Assembly (NCBI RefSeq): GCF_910592395.1
Contig: NC_088311.1
Location: forward strand, 8,002,501-8,066,500
Length of the DNA: 64,000 bases
Direction: 5' to 3'
Source: Lineus longissimus
Lineage: Eukaryota; Nemertea; Pilidiophora; Heteronemertea; Lineidae
The notes beneath the pieces are model-generated. The model had not been told where the DNA came from. It did no database searches and worked only from the letters and a program-made list of their open reading frames with translations. Positions 47,923-60,772 of this stretch are shown in pieces; position 1 is the stretch's first letter, and each line of letters begins with the position of its first letter. The translations under genes were made by a program, and so were the position numbers.

Positions 47923-47956
47923 ATGTCTGTTGGATCAGCAAAGAAAGAAACCGCAG
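47923..47956 (+). CDS. Weak first-exon candidate (11 codons to a strong donor)
   Basis: The sequence aaacATGTCTGTTGG has A at -3 and is followed by MSVGSAKKETA and a good donor (CCGCAG then GTAAAT). It is too short to be convincing alone. Confidence 0.15.
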
Positions 47957-47959
47957 GTA

Positions 47960-50300
47960 AATTTCTACTTTGATGGCCAAACGAGAGATTTTTGTTGCAT
48001 GTGATAGTGATTGCAGGTTGTAGCAATGAAAACTGTATGTTTCGGGGCACAAAAACTATTAAGATCGGGCAAGGAGTATAAACATACGACAGGGTGCCTT
48101 GCCAATGTCAGAGATAATTGGATGGTCATCCGATATCACAAGAAATACCAGTCTTGGTTGTTCATGTACATGTACTTCTATACTGGATTATCGATTGCAC
48201 AGAATCCAATAAAAGTAACTCTCTCCGCTATTGTTATACAAGCATGAAAGACATATCTACACAGACCCTTGTACTTTCAGAATGCATGCCCTATTGGTTA
48301 ATGGTACCATGTGCTTCCACAAGCCATCCACCAAAGGGCAAAGAAGATAGGAAAAGAAACCAACGTCTTCCATTCTCCACGAAGTATGATTGACTTTTCT
48401 GCAGCAAGCAGCCATGATACACAATATTACATCCCAAGTTGGTGCTCCCAAGCCAGGGGCTACAATCACCTCTGATAATGCTAGTTCAGCTTCCTCCTTC
48501 AGGCTAACATTGCCATCATGAATAACCATGACTTATCATCTTCCTGAAGGGATGCTGTGGTTAGTGTCGTAACGGTCAATTAGGACAGCACACCTGCCTT
48601 GAATACTTGTGGTAATGATAATGGATAATCAAAGTACAAGGACTTCAAATATTTAACCCTTTTGCAGCCGCTCGCCAAAATCATGGCAGTACTCTGTAGG
48701 AACCAGGAGAGATCATGTTAAAAGCAGTCAAAGCAGTTTGTTTGTTTTTGTGTTCTATGATGTCGCAGGAGCTTTTAGAGGAAACTAGACCCCTCAAGCA
48801 GATTTTTTAGGGTAATTTATTTGGGTTATGCAATTTGAATGGTTGGTTCGACTCCCCACTTTGGAGGCTGTCAGTGGAACTCTATAAATTACTGCAGCCC
48901 TGGACAATCGATTCATTGGAAGTGTCCTCCTAAATCACTTACATTCGACTTTCTTTGCAATTCAATCCATCAGCTAGTTCTTGCAATTCAAAGGTCCAGC
49001 CCATTGCCTGCAAGATTGGTAATTTGCTATTATAATTCCTGTTTTTCTGCTAGGTTGCTAGATCTATGCCCCTGGTTGGATGAAATGCTTTCTCTGCTAA
49101 ATTGAAAACTCTACTTTTACCATTCTTTTTTAAACAGCAGATTTTTTTTCTTGCACTTCCTTCTGTATCAAAAGTGTTAAGATGTCTTTCACACAACAAG
49201 CCAATGATATCATCCATCACTTAGATCACCCTGGCTGTCGTCTATGTCAGCAGGCAGGCAAATATGCCTTAGTTGTCTCCTTAGCATATCTGTCATGACT
49301 TGGAAGGTTCATTAATCTCGGAGGTGAATACCTTAATAAAGAAAGATGGCCTTTTCAAGGTGACCTGTTATTGGTAATCACATCCAAGGACACAGCCTAG
49401 TCATGTTCTGCTAGTCTTACATCAACACTTAGAAACAGCGACAAAAGGAAGGATTGGTCCCTGCCAAAGAATAAAGTCAAGACAAATGAAAGTGCCCTCA
49501 GTGATTCTTTGGGGAAGTGACACTTTAAGCCTCACCATGGAAAACACCCTATATTGATTGGTTGATTGATAGATTGATAGATTGATTATGAGTGAGGAAC
49601 TCTCACAAATTCAATCCCGAGGTTTTAATACATTCCCTGTGGGTGCCAGTGCTTTTCCCATCTCACAGCAACGTCACCTTTTCATTGATTAAGTTTATCC
49701 TCGAAAAATTTTAGCACAATTTAGCAAAATTAATTACCATGAACGTCACAAGTGATATTTTATAATGTTTTATTTGGAACTAAGAACAAGACACCAAAAT
49801 GAGGTAATACAAGCTCAACCAAAAGAAATGGTGAGAATCTACGTAATTACCTTTCCTTTGATCCTATACAAGGCTTCATTAAGTTCTTTCAACTTAATTC
49901 TCACCGTGTTGGGTTTTGCGAAATTGAATTGCTGTTCGTGTAATTGTGGCAAACAGCGGTGCCAAACTGACGATGGGATTACATCTCATTGTAAGGTTTG
50001 ATTACGGCAAGAGATGCGAAAAGACCAAAGGGACATGAGGGAAAGATTAGTGGGTAATTGTCAGAGAATGCGTCAGCATTGTCGAATTTGGCAACAAGCC
50101 TGAAAAGATTCAGCCATGTTTTCCATCATATAAGGTCTGATCACTCTGCTGCTGCTATACAAAATACAAAGTGTCCTGATTGCTCAGACTTTTTTGGGTA
50201 TTTTTATCGAAAAATTAAAGTGAATTACGTACGTGCAGTGTCGTAGCCTACTTTTAAATGATTACCACCCACGAAAACATACCTTCTCATTTCCTGTTCA
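47960..50300. other. No supported feature
   Basis: A short gattgattga repeat lies at about 49553-49590. A minus frame at 48257-48529 starts with an ATG in fair context but has no matched splice borders. Confidence 0.35.
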
Positions 50301-50310
50301 AAGTTTTGTA

Positions 50311-51367
50311 CAGTGGAACCCCGGTTGGCGACCACCCCGGTAACGCGACCACGATTCTCCGGTCCTGAATGGTTTCCTCTCTAATTACCATTAAGAGACC
50401 CCCGCTAAGACGACCACCCCGGTACCCCGACCGCGACCACTGGCTTGGCCGGTCCCAAACTGAAAATCAACCCCGCTAACCCGACCACCAGGCCTAATTG
50501 CCGTAATCGGTCGCGACCGCGGCATAGTAATTAGCACCTCGCTGCCAAGCTTTGTTGAGACGGGGACAATGGCCATGGGAATACATATGAAAACAAAAAA
50601 TAAAATGTGATTTTGCAGGTATGATCAATTGTATAAGTGTAAATGAATAAATAAACTTTCTTTTTCTAACGTTTTCATGGTTTGTTTTCATCACTGAGCC
50701 AGTTCAGTACCAGACATGCGCACTCAGTAGCAGCAAAATCATGTGATTTGCGTGATTTGCATATGAACTTATAATAAACGGCGGGTAGTTTGAAGACCAC
50801 AATAACAAGCTTGCGAGATCGAGACGTTTGAATGTTTTATGATATGGAGAACTTGGTTGATTTACTACAGTATCATTTTATATTTCTTTAAATATTTTGA
50901 CTGAAAATAGATTTGATTAAAACTGTAGCATTACTCAACTCATCTTTCACGTGGAATCATAGGCCTACGACAAGTTTACGTCAATCGTCACAAACAGTCG
51001 GGTACATGGAGGATGATTCACCAAATTCCCCGCAAATGCGTCACGTCGGGCAGATAATGAAACTTTGTGGATAAAATGAGTTACAAAATTACCTTTTCTA
51101 ACTCATTCTGAGAATGTAACATGTAATTTTATCGACGAACTGTTCTTGCGAGGCATGATAACAAAACTTTGGAGCGTGCATCATCTCAATCAGGCAGCGT
51201 TGCTATGGTAGTACAGCATACACACGCCATGCAGTCGGCAATTTTGGCGGGAAAAATAATCATGTATTTCGTCTGGGGATTTCCCAACCCCGGTAACGCG
51301 ACCACCCCGGTAACACGACCACTCCGACCACGGTCCCATGAGTGGTCGTGTTACCGGGGTTCCACTG
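50311..51367. mobile_element. 1057-bp pogo/Tigger-like non-autonomous DNA transposon
   Basis: The ends are inverted: cagtggaaccccggt at the left, its complement accggggttccactg at the right. TA lies on both sides (50309-50310 and 51368-51369). Subterminal zones hold repeated words such as ccggtaacgcgaccac and its inverse, a pattern common in pogo/Tigger-type elements. The right end can fold on itself (ggtaacacgaccact with agtggtcgtgttacc). The interior has no recognisable DDE transposase. The 5' zone is GC-rich and the middle AT-rich. Confidence 0.88.
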
Positions 51368-51369
51368 TA

Positions 51370-52105
51370 TCTCAGTGCAGAAGAATGTAGAAGCCCAAGT
51401 AGTGTTTCTACTCAGAAACTCTTATCGTGGAACTCCATACATGTACTAATGACTCTTGCATCAATCTATGGGATTTTCACTAATCTTTACTTTGATACGA
51501 ACTAAGGTGCAAGAAAGTTGCATTGCATTGAGCAGAAAATATTCACTTAAGACTTTAAAGTGTGTTCATGACAATATGCGTTGAAATGCACTATAATGTG
51601 TGTGTGTCTACAAGTTACATAGACAGACATAGAAACTGTCACAACAGAAGTTTAATTTCCGGTCTACATCAGATTCAAGGTAGCTCAAGGGAAGAAGTAT
51701 TGATTGAAGTAGACATAACAATACATACCTGTAGATGACAATGCCAGGATGATATTACCATGAAATGAAAAGAAATGAAAAATGCATTAGCAACGTGAAT
51801 AATGGGAGGAATTATTGGATAACCCGCAGCTTCTGTATCATAAAGGTTACAAACATGAGCGATATCTTCATCATATGTTTTGTCTGGAAGCATTATGAAT
51901 CAGTTGGTTAGTGAGTCGCAATCACATTCCGTGCACTAATGCATGATTTACAAAGCCAGGCCATTTTCAAAAACGCAAGGGCGATTCTTGAAAATTGTCA
52001 ATTTTGCAAATGTGTGCCAGCTCAAGATCCTTTTGCCCTCAATTTCAACAATCTCTCGAAATGGGATGGGGAGATGGGTCATTTGCATCCCCTTACACCT
52101 AGTTC
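51370..52105. other. No supported feature
   Basis: No bounded exon, TIR or tandem repeat. Confidence 0.4.
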
Positions 52106-52109
52106 CCCA

Positions 52110-52270
52110 GGCTCATACTGAGGTTGTGCGTTCGATACTCAGAAGGGACACCGCAGTTTCGTCTTTGTGTCCATGAGCAAGGTACTTTACCCTACTTGTT
52201 TCTCTCCACCCAGGAGTAAATGGGTACCTAGGTGGCAGAGTTAGGCTCACTATGAATGTTAGTCCTGAGC
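52110..52270 (+). mobile_element. tRNA-derived SINE with conserved tail
   Basis: A B-box (tgcgttcgatactc) is followed by aaggtactttaccctac and ctccacccaggagtaaatgg then gtacctaggtggc. The tail words recur in degenerate form at 5040-5075. The A-box is not clear, so the copy is probably 5'-truncated. Confidence 0.6.
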
Positions 52271-52274
52271 ACTA

Positions 52275-55200
52275 CTCTTCTGCCCTATGTGACTATACTC
52301 ATCAAACATTTGTCAAATAGGCATCCGAACAACACAACAATTACAGGTATCATTATTATCATTCATTTTCGCCTTGGTGATTGGTAATTGATTGGATTGA
52401 TACAAATGAATAAAGGTAATGAATATTTAATATAACTATTAGACTGGTGGATTGTTGACCAAACGACGTGAGAGAATCAAATTAACTTAGACATACTTAA
52501 ATATTCTGACATAAGTCCATTTGTTGCCTTGGCAATTCAATAATTGCCAATTCGCTGTTATGTAAATTTTGGACAAAATCTGTTGACACGATTTTCACCA
52601 AATTGAGACGAACAAATTATGACGCTAATACCCAAATAACACAAAGCCCACAAAAGATGGCCATAAGCATCAAACACTTCGCTCATTGTTCGTCCTGGAA
52701 AAAGGGAATGATATTGACGTCAACAAATATTAACATCAATGATGCAAAAGGAAAGATGCAAGATTTTTGACAGTTTCTATTGATTTCATAATGTTGAAAT
52801 ATTGATTTCAGATTCCCAATGTGATACAAAATTTGTCTAATGGCACTTGCGTCATTGAAAAGAAACTTTCTGATGTAGATCTAGATATAAGTTTCAATCA
52901 TCTAAACTATTGATGGATGATTTGAGTAATATCTACATGTAGTACAATTAAAGTTTAGTTTAGTTTAATCAATCAAGCTTACTTCCTGAGCTCATTTCTA
53001 CATTATTCTTATTCCCAGTCAGCTTAGTTCATGACTAATTTAAAAAATGAGGTCTGACGAAAATGCTGTGTCTCGATTACAAAGAACACTGCATGACTTG
53101 CACTAAACTGTATCATCTGATCATTCGATGTGATCAGCATTCTTAACATTTGAGTTTTTACCAGAGGGCCTTGCAGCAACACCGTTGTTTGGTGGCATAT
53201 GTCAGGTTGAGGTTCTACTAAGGTATTATCTCAAACAAGAAATGATAAGATGGTCAATACCATGCTTAGCAACAGCATGAGTTTTGAGGTTGACTCTACC
53301 AATAGTTGTCAAGTCATGCAAAACAACTTCAGCTACCACTGGTCAGAAGTATGCTTTTGATATAGGAAACTGAACAAAGCAACAATGATAGAGGCAGGAA
53401 TAAAGATGGGAAGATGAGTTTACCAGAGAAAAAAGTACATACTATGATAATAAACCAAGACTTAAATGCCGAGATGTGCAAAGAAGAAGTTCAAGACTAC
53501 ATTTGCAAGTAGTGGAAACATGCTTTGGTCTAAGACTGGAAGCAACACAAAAAAACACCAACACAGCTTGAACACAGAACATCATCAGCTTAATACAGAA
53601 AGCCTACACATCAAAGCTTAAGTAAAGTCATACCCTCGGTTTTCTCGATGGGCAACATAAAGTGCATGCAAGTGCCTCCTTTGCCGGTCAGGTATAAACA
53701 TTGTCATCCTCAGGAAAAAACCTCCAGCATTTACTATGGAGTAGCTCCTTAAAGTGCTGCTCTTGCCACAAAATAATTGGTACGTGTGATTGGAAATTGC
53801 GCAGATTCCAGGTTTGCTAGCACATGTAGCAATACAATGCGCATTCAGAGATGTCATTGATTGGTAGCTTGTACATGTACTTGCCTAGGAACTACTAATA
53901 ATCAATCAAATTGTCGTCTGACGTCACTTTGTATCTGTTTCCTATAGTCAATCTGATCGAGACGGCATTTTTTCTAACGCCTCATCCGAAACTGTCTGCC
54001 ACACGTCAATGCCTTTGTTGTCATGGTGACGTACACAACACCATTTTGCATGTTTAACCGCTCGTGGCGATAGAAGAAGGTGTATTAAAAGGCAGTGCAT
54101 TAACCATGAAATTGGAACGAGAACGCCCTACTGCATTCCACGTTTTTTTCTTGTTTATTCAAAATGTAATTCTCGTTTAGCACGAATTCCCACTAATATG
54201 TGTCGTCAAGATTGAGAAGTGAACTTGTCCCACAGGGAGAAAACAAACTGACATTAATACTAAGATATAACACAGTTATTTTAATAGCTATGAAGAGAAG
54301 AACCATGAAGGCTACGACCCTGTCATGTAGTGACAATATGACATAATAACGACATTCCCAATCCCTCCAAATGCTAAGTCAGATCGTTAAATTAATCAAG
54401 CATGATTCTCAGAGGTTTAATTTAACAGAAGGGCCCAGAAAGAACAACAACCGCTCTAAATAAAACAAACAACACAGAATAATTTGACTATATCTACATG
54501 TATTCTAAAGCCTTTGATCATGTTGATTGAAATGGCCAAGGAATTTGAAAATCGCAATGATGAAATGACAAGTTTTGTGACCTTGACCGCCCAAATCATC
54601 AAAAGTAGGTCACACTGACCTACATTTGGTGCAGTAAGTGCATAACTTAATGTGTATGTGTCATGATAACACAAAAAGACTAAAACCGAAAATGAAGTCA
54701 AAACGACCCGCTATGATATGGACAAAGCAACAATAGGTCATATATGCAATCATAAACATAATCATTATTTCATAGGAATGCAGACAATAGTTGTGGTTTT
54801 AGTCACATAACGCCCAATAATTATATGGCCGACATCAAAACACAATCGATGGCAGTGTTTATCAAAGGTGATTGATAATTGCTCGTATCAGTTCTGAACT
54901 AACCAATGGGTGGAGCCAATTGGTCAAGATCAATGGAAAATGTGATCGAGGGTTGCAAAACAAATCAATCTGAGAAAGTTTCACATTGATCAAACAAGAG
55001 TCGCGGTATGTTTTTTCCACTGGGATTCTCACTAGCCAATGGTTGTAGTTGGCCAAGCAGAATTACAATATTAAAGGTCATCAGATTGGATTGTGGGTTT
55101 CAAAGGTTGAGGAGAGACTATTTGGACTTGGTGAGGCAAGTTGGGTATAGGCATCAGGACTGCCGTTAGAATTTGTTTTGAGGGTTTATTCTGCATATAT

Positions 55201-56240
55201 ATTTTCCTGAACCACCAGGAAAAAGAAAGGTGTACCCTTTTAACGGATGGGGTTCACCACCCACACACTCAATCTTGCAATTTCGATGACATCCGTGACA
55301 CCTCTGGTTATTCGGATCAGGTTAATAGTGCAAGATATGGCTTAATGCACAGGGCATTGCCTAAAGTTGGAAAAATGACTTAGACGTTTGTCCGCTTAAA
55401 AACTTCATCCCTAAGGAACTCATTAGGAAGATCAACTGACCTAAAGTTCACCCTTTTCACAGGTTTATTCCAAAACCTTTCTTAAAGGGTTATGCAGTAC
55501 ATGTTCATTCTATTTCCTGGTGGCTGAGGAAAATGGAAAAACACAATGCTGTAGCATAGTTATTATGGATGTTAATTCACTAAAAGTTGTGTTTTTTATA
55601 TTTTCTGATATCTGTCTGCACAACAACATTATCGAAATTTATATTCAGTGCTTATTTTCACAATCAGAAATTTTCAAATTCGAGTTATATTTTCAAATTT
55701 TTAAACGAACAGAGTAGGCCTTAAAGCATTGTCTACTGATGTCAGATAAACAAAAGCCTTACAGCAAACAAACCTAAGTACTGGTTTCACACACATACAG
55801 TTTGTGTGTCCAATCTTCATAAGTGATCAAAGATTTTTTATTCATTTTAGTGCATGACCTGAAAAACTTTTTATAGCAACTTTCCTTAGTCCTTCTGTTT
55901 CTAACAGACATGAATGCATCAAATTCTTTCTGCATATGGATATGAAGACACCTTCAAAGAATGATCTTACTGTCTGTATCACTAGTAACTACACAACTTA
56001 TCAGACACTCCCTATTCCTCTCAGCAGCTCAGACAGCTATTCTTCAATGGCAAACACTTGATATTCTGCAAAGATTGCCACTGGTGAAGAAAGAAACAAT
56101 CAGCCGGCAAAAAGACAAAGGATGATCCATAATCTGCCACTTCAGACAAGACATGCCACGATTGAGATGAGTGTGATGTCGAGAGAAACGGTATTGACAA
56201 TATTTGAATACTTAAAATAAGTTGCCATATTGGCATAAAC
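52275..56240. other. No supported feature
   Basis: AT-rich with short open frames only. A GC-richer patch near 53940-54080 has an acceptor-like cctatag but no donor. Confidence 0.4.
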
Positions 56241-56244
56241 AACT

Positions 56245-56492
56245 TCTTTCAATCAGAAGCTAAAGGAAAAACCCATTCCTTCAATCACGAAGCTAGTGGT
56301 AAACCCATTCCTGCAATTAGAAGGTGTAGGTAAGCCCATTCCTTCAATTAGAAACTGCAGGTAAACCCATTCCTCCAATCAGAAGCTAAAGGTTAACCCA
56401 TTCCTTCAATCAGAAGTTAAAGCCATTCCTTTAATCAGAAATTCCTTCTATCAGAAGCTCACAGTAAACCCATTCCTTCAATATTTGAAGCA
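56245..56492. repeat. Minisatellite, 31-bp unit, about eight copies
   Basis: The unit is cccattccttcaatcagaag followed by ctaaaggtaaa. Spacing of cccattcct is 32, 31, 31 and 31 bp (56272, 56304, 56335, 56366, 56397), with shortened copies after that. Confidence 0.88.
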
Positions 56493-57845
56493 TCCATAAG
56501 CAGGAGATAGTAGTCAGTTGCTTAACAACTTCCCTTTAATCAGATCCTCATGGAAAGCCAATTCCATTACAACTTCATTATCTCACCACTGCTACCGGAA
56601 GAGGGAAAAGTCTACCACTGGGCTAGTGGATTGAGTGTAATGAGCAGTACTAATACAATAACATGCGTTATCTGTAGTTAAAATGATCAAGAATATCTCA
56701 ACTTCTCCCTGCACTTGCAATCACCAACTTCTGCAAAGCTGGTCAGTCAACAGGTACCCCTACATGTACTTCTACCAGCAGTCCAAAGCACTCTGTTTTC
56801 CACTCAGAAACAATGAGAAAGTCAATTTGACAGAGAAATCCCTTGAGCATGTTGAGTAGAAAACTCAACAGAACTGACAAGGCTGCTTTCTTATTCCAGA
56901 AATTAGCCAGTTACAGCGATTGCAGTTTGTTCACTGCGGGGATTTGGATGAGATAAACCATGCAGAGTTGTCTTTATCAAACATTCCCTTTTGGAAGCAA
57001 CAACATGATGAAAGAGAAATCATAATATTATCTAAATTGGGACATAGTCCAGTTCACTGTTATCATCTGAAGGATGAGTACACAAAGATTTATATCAGAT
57101 CAATCTGGAGCTGTTTGACTCGCTATCTCTGATTGATTCCGTGGCTCAAAGAAAGACAGATCACTCACAGGCTCAAGATACCGGAAATTGAAAAGGATTT
57201 TCCAATCAACGACCAAATCCATGGCAATTCTACTCTTTGGAATTATGGGCTGCTCAAAGGTGTCAGAAGGTGCATGGCTAGTACTGGAGGTAACACAGAT
57301 GTATTCTTTAAGGGTTGATCATAGCCACCACTGTTTTGGCTACATAGAACTTGAAATCTTCAAGCAAATAGAAATCCTTGAAAAGGAGGTGTATGCCAAC
57401 TTCAAGGATGGGAGTCTGTTCTCTGGAAAACAAAGATCTGACTCCCACACTTGAAATTGGCATTTATACTATTTGGAAAGAGTTCACATTTCTTTAGGTT
57501 TAGCCCCTATAAGGGTGCTTATGGTCAACCCCAAAGCATCAGTGATGATGACATGATCACCCTGTGGTGCCAGAATCAACCTTTGACTCTCTGGACCTCC
57601 AGATGTGGTGAGCATAGTCGATATTCAGGAACTTTTTGTAAAAGCACTAGCGAGTGAGGGATGCGTAGAAATGTGTAGACAGGGTATTGATTGATCGATC
57701 AACCGCGACTTCAGCCAGCATCTATCGATATTGTTCGGCATGTGACTAATTCTGGTGGTAAGCTAGCGGGGTATGACGTCTAATGGAGAATTAATGAAAG
57801 AAGCAAATAATGGGTAGAAGATGTCCTCAGGAAAGTCATGTTTGA

Positions 57846-57910
57846 CAACTGGGTTTTATACTCATGTACGCTGGAGGGGGTGGCTGGTAATGTCGGTGGA
57901 ATGACGCTCA
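57846..57910 (+). CDS. Weak exon candidate ending at a strong donor
   Basis: An open frame reading FDNWVLYSCTLEGVAGNVGG and on into a hydrophobic stretch (MTLMIVVAP) runs up to CACCTG then GTAAGT. An ATG in fair context (gtcATGT) precedes it. The acceptor side is weak and there is no partner exon. Chance is plausible. Confidence 0.2.
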
Positions 57911-58571
57911 TGATTGTTGTCGCACCTGGTAAGTTTGTAACCATGCATGCTGCTCAACTTGGTGGACAGGAAACCAATTTGGTGACAGCTTAAATAAGTG
58001 TGCCATCAAGCAGGTTGTTACGTCATTAATGCAGAGGTTTGTGAAAATCTTGTACCCCTGTGCAGAAATTTGACAGGATTTTGACACCTAGATCGACTGC
58101 CGGAATCCTATCAAATTCAGACTGAGCAAAGCATTGAACCTTTGTTAAATGGAGAAAATATGATATGTGAATATTTATTGAATGCTTGAAAAGGTGTGGT
58201 AGTACCAGACGGAACTCTTGGTGGGCATATAAAGAGTAAAGGTATCAGACTCTTTGAGATGTGGTTTAGCACCGCTTTGTCCTTCGCAGGTCAAATAACA
58301 GTGACATTTAAAGTGCTTTGAATGCGATCCTTGTCCATCAAAAAAAAACTTTAATAGGTATCATGTTTTGTCTGATTTAGAATCAAACAGAACAGCAACT
58401 TGATTTATGAACACTGACTTACACATGTTACATGTACATTTCTTACAAAATGAATTCAGGTCATGCATCCAACCTTCAACGACCATTAATATCACAGGTT
58501 AAACAACTCAGAGAGGCAATAATGAGGAATTTATTAATATCTATATCAGTGTGATATTCAAATGAATATAA

Positions 58572-58743
58572 CAGCTACGGGCCACCGGAAATTGACAACG
58601 CACTTGCCAGAATCTTTTGTAGCCAGTCTAAATAGAGAGCAGAAAGGATATTCAAGGATTTAAAGGCATTCCTTTTACCCTTTATTTTGAGAGCCATGAA
58701 GGATCCGGCGAGTCTATTGTCAATTTCCGGCGGCCAATAACTG
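58572..58743. mobile_element. 172-bp hAT-like MITE with 8-bp target duplication
   Basis: The left end cagctacgggccaccggaaa and the right end (complement cagttattggccgccggaaa) continue as ttgacaa, with four mismatches in 27. Flanks gaatataa (58564-58571) and gaatatta (58744-58751) match at 7 of 8 positions. CAG ends plus an 8-bp duplication fit the hAT superfamily. Non-coding. Confidence 0.83.
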
Positions 58744-58931
58744 GAATATTAATCTGAATCATCACCTGTTTATTATACAAATGCAAACGTCCCAAGGGAA
58801 AGCTGGTGCATTACATATTCCAATTTTATAGCAAGTGGCAATGGAAATACTGAACGCTTTTTAAGTATGGTCCAGTATACTACATGTTGGAGGAAGATGC
58901 CATTTGGGGTCATTGGTTTGTTTCCGTCATA

Positions 58932-58976
58932 TAGAGTAAACTCTAGTTTGAACAATAGAGTATACTCTAGTTTCAT
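58932..58976. repeat. Short duplicated palindromic motif
   Basis: tagagtaaactctagttt and tagagtatactctagttt lie about 23 bp apart. Each is itself nearly palindromic. Confidence 0.7.
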
Positions 58977-59568
58977 CGATCTGAGACCGGTTGACGCATA
59001 ACAATGAAATCAGAAAAGGCTTCATGATTCTGAAAACTAGGTGTTACCAACCAATAGCATGGTCCAACTACATCAGTGAACATGCTTATTGGCATCAAAC
59101 CAGCATGCACATAATATCTAGCTTAAATATTCAGAACCGGTCTTATATCCGAGAATCTAGAGTCTATATTGGCGTACACAGCAGCAAAATTCATATTCAA
59201 TGTTTGTTTACTATCGTGTCAGTTGAAAAATCTCAAATTCAAATTCAAAGGTCAAAGTACCCTTAAAGTCAGTTTTTTTTCGATATCACAGACTAGGAGC
59301 GAATTGAAACCAAAGCTCATGGGAGTACAATGCAAATGCCAATCTGGTCATATAACGGCTCCATGAATTAATGCAAGCCAGAGTAGTAACAATATCATTA
59401 TCAATACTCTACAGCGTGAATTATTTCATGAAGGGTTTGCGAATTTCCTAATTTTACTTTTCTGTGGTGACAGTCACTCAATACCCTCTTGTGGTGACAT
59501 ACAGAGTAAAAGTGAATGTCGATCGAAAGTCAATACAATCCTAGCCCACCACAATCCAATCACAAATA

Positions 59569-59632
59569 ATGGCTTCTCGGCAAAACAACCAGACCAATTT
59601 GTCAAAGAAATCAAGACTGACAAACAAGAAAG
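59569..59632 (+). CDS. Candidate first coding exon (21 codons to a strong donor)
   Basis: An ATG in good context (aataATGGCT) opens MASRQNNQTNLSKKSRLTNK followed by K, then a good donor (AAG then GTAAAT). The reading is polar and basic with N-rich content, as is common for disordered N termini. If unspliced the frame stops after eight more codons. No downstream exon was found in the remaining 4 kb. Support is moderate because both context and donor are good. Confidence 0.3.
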
Positions 59633-60257
59633 GTAAATTGCACATCAAAAGGTGTTAACTTCTGAAGCTATTTTGGAGTCGAGAAGCCTTTTTTAGCAGA
59701 AAAACTGCAATAACAACATTAATTTTCAACTAGATAAAACAACTTATGCAGATCTAACCAATATTCAGTAATTGTCGCTCTAAATTAGACATTGTATACT
59801 TGACATAGCTCTGTCTAATTGATAGAGAGAGAGAGCATAACATTTTTCATTGTTATTCCTTGATAACTAGTAATTATGTGCTGCTTTGTATAATCATTCA
59901 TAACAATGTCAAATGAGGTATCATTTTTGCCTTTACATAATGCCTTGATCAATTATCACTGGAATTGAATAGCAAGTGGCCAGGACACTGATATCCTATA
60001 TATGCTGTGTTGCTACTAACAGAAATATAAGCAGTCCAGTATAAAATTTATTGAAAGTGAATATCTGCCAATAAATTAAAACCCAGAGGTCCTTGGTTGC
60101 GACATCAAGTCCACTGTGTTCAAAATAATGCATAAATGTTTTCATAGTCCTCATCCCCTGGACTTCGATTACCCTTCAAACCAAATAGCTGAACTGTTGA
60201 ATCACCAACCTTTTTTCAAATCAACATCATTTGGCACACAAAGCATTTATGACACAC

Positions 60258-60405
60258 CAAATTTCTGCAAAGATGCCTCACCCAGTAGAGGTATTGGTGT
60301 ATGATTCACAGAAATAAGGATGAGACATCCATCATCATAATCAAGGATAAATGGTGTGAGCAATACAAATATTGATGAAAACAAACAAAGTACTTCACTG
60401 AGGTA
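60258..60405. repeat. Diverged direct repeat, copy 1
   Basis: It matches 60624-60772 over about 150 bp: tatgattcacagaaataagg versus tatgattcagagagataaag, agacatccatcatcat versus agacatgcatcagcat, then gaggtac at the end. See copy 2 for interpretation. Confidence 0.65.
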
Positions 60406-60623
60406 CATTCTTCAATTGGTTGACTATGGCCTTCTACAGTGTCATATATAGCAATGACGTAACATAATGCATTTGTAATGCATTGTAGTACATTGGGTCA
60501 TGACATCATCAGGTGGGTATTTTGGTCCATCAGTGTTTGTTAAAAAGAGAATGGTTAAAGGAATCGTCACGAGCAGCCCGAGGTATTGTATGGGACAACA
60601 GAACATCTTCTGACTAATCATGA

Positions 60624-60772
60624 TAAATTTCTTCGATCTTGCATGTTTCTTAGCCTGGCGAGACATCCGTCTATGATTCAGAGAGATAAAGTTAAGACAT
60701 GCATCAGCATCATCAAGACTGGAGTGGGAAATAGAAATATCGATAAACAATCATTTCATGTAACCCGAGGTA
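60624..60772. repeat. Diverged direct repeat, copy 2 (possible minus-strand exon)
   Basis: This is a copy of 60258-60405. On the minus strand it contains a strong acceptor (atatttctatttcccactccag) followed by an open frame reading LDDADACLNFISLNHRRMS. In copy 1 the matching AG is lost, though a related frame stays open (DYDDGCLILISVNH). A duplicated exon with one dead copy and an unnamed repeat family are both possible. Confidence 0.6.

Noticed and set aside
48257-48529. Minus frame with ATG at 48529 and helix-like start
   Set aside because: The nearby strong acceptor puts the sequence in a different frame that stops quickly. No matched donor.
56920-57454. Run of open plus-strand frames with a single in-frame stop
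   Set aside because: No splice borders or recognisable motif. Composition resembles surrounding non-coding DNA.
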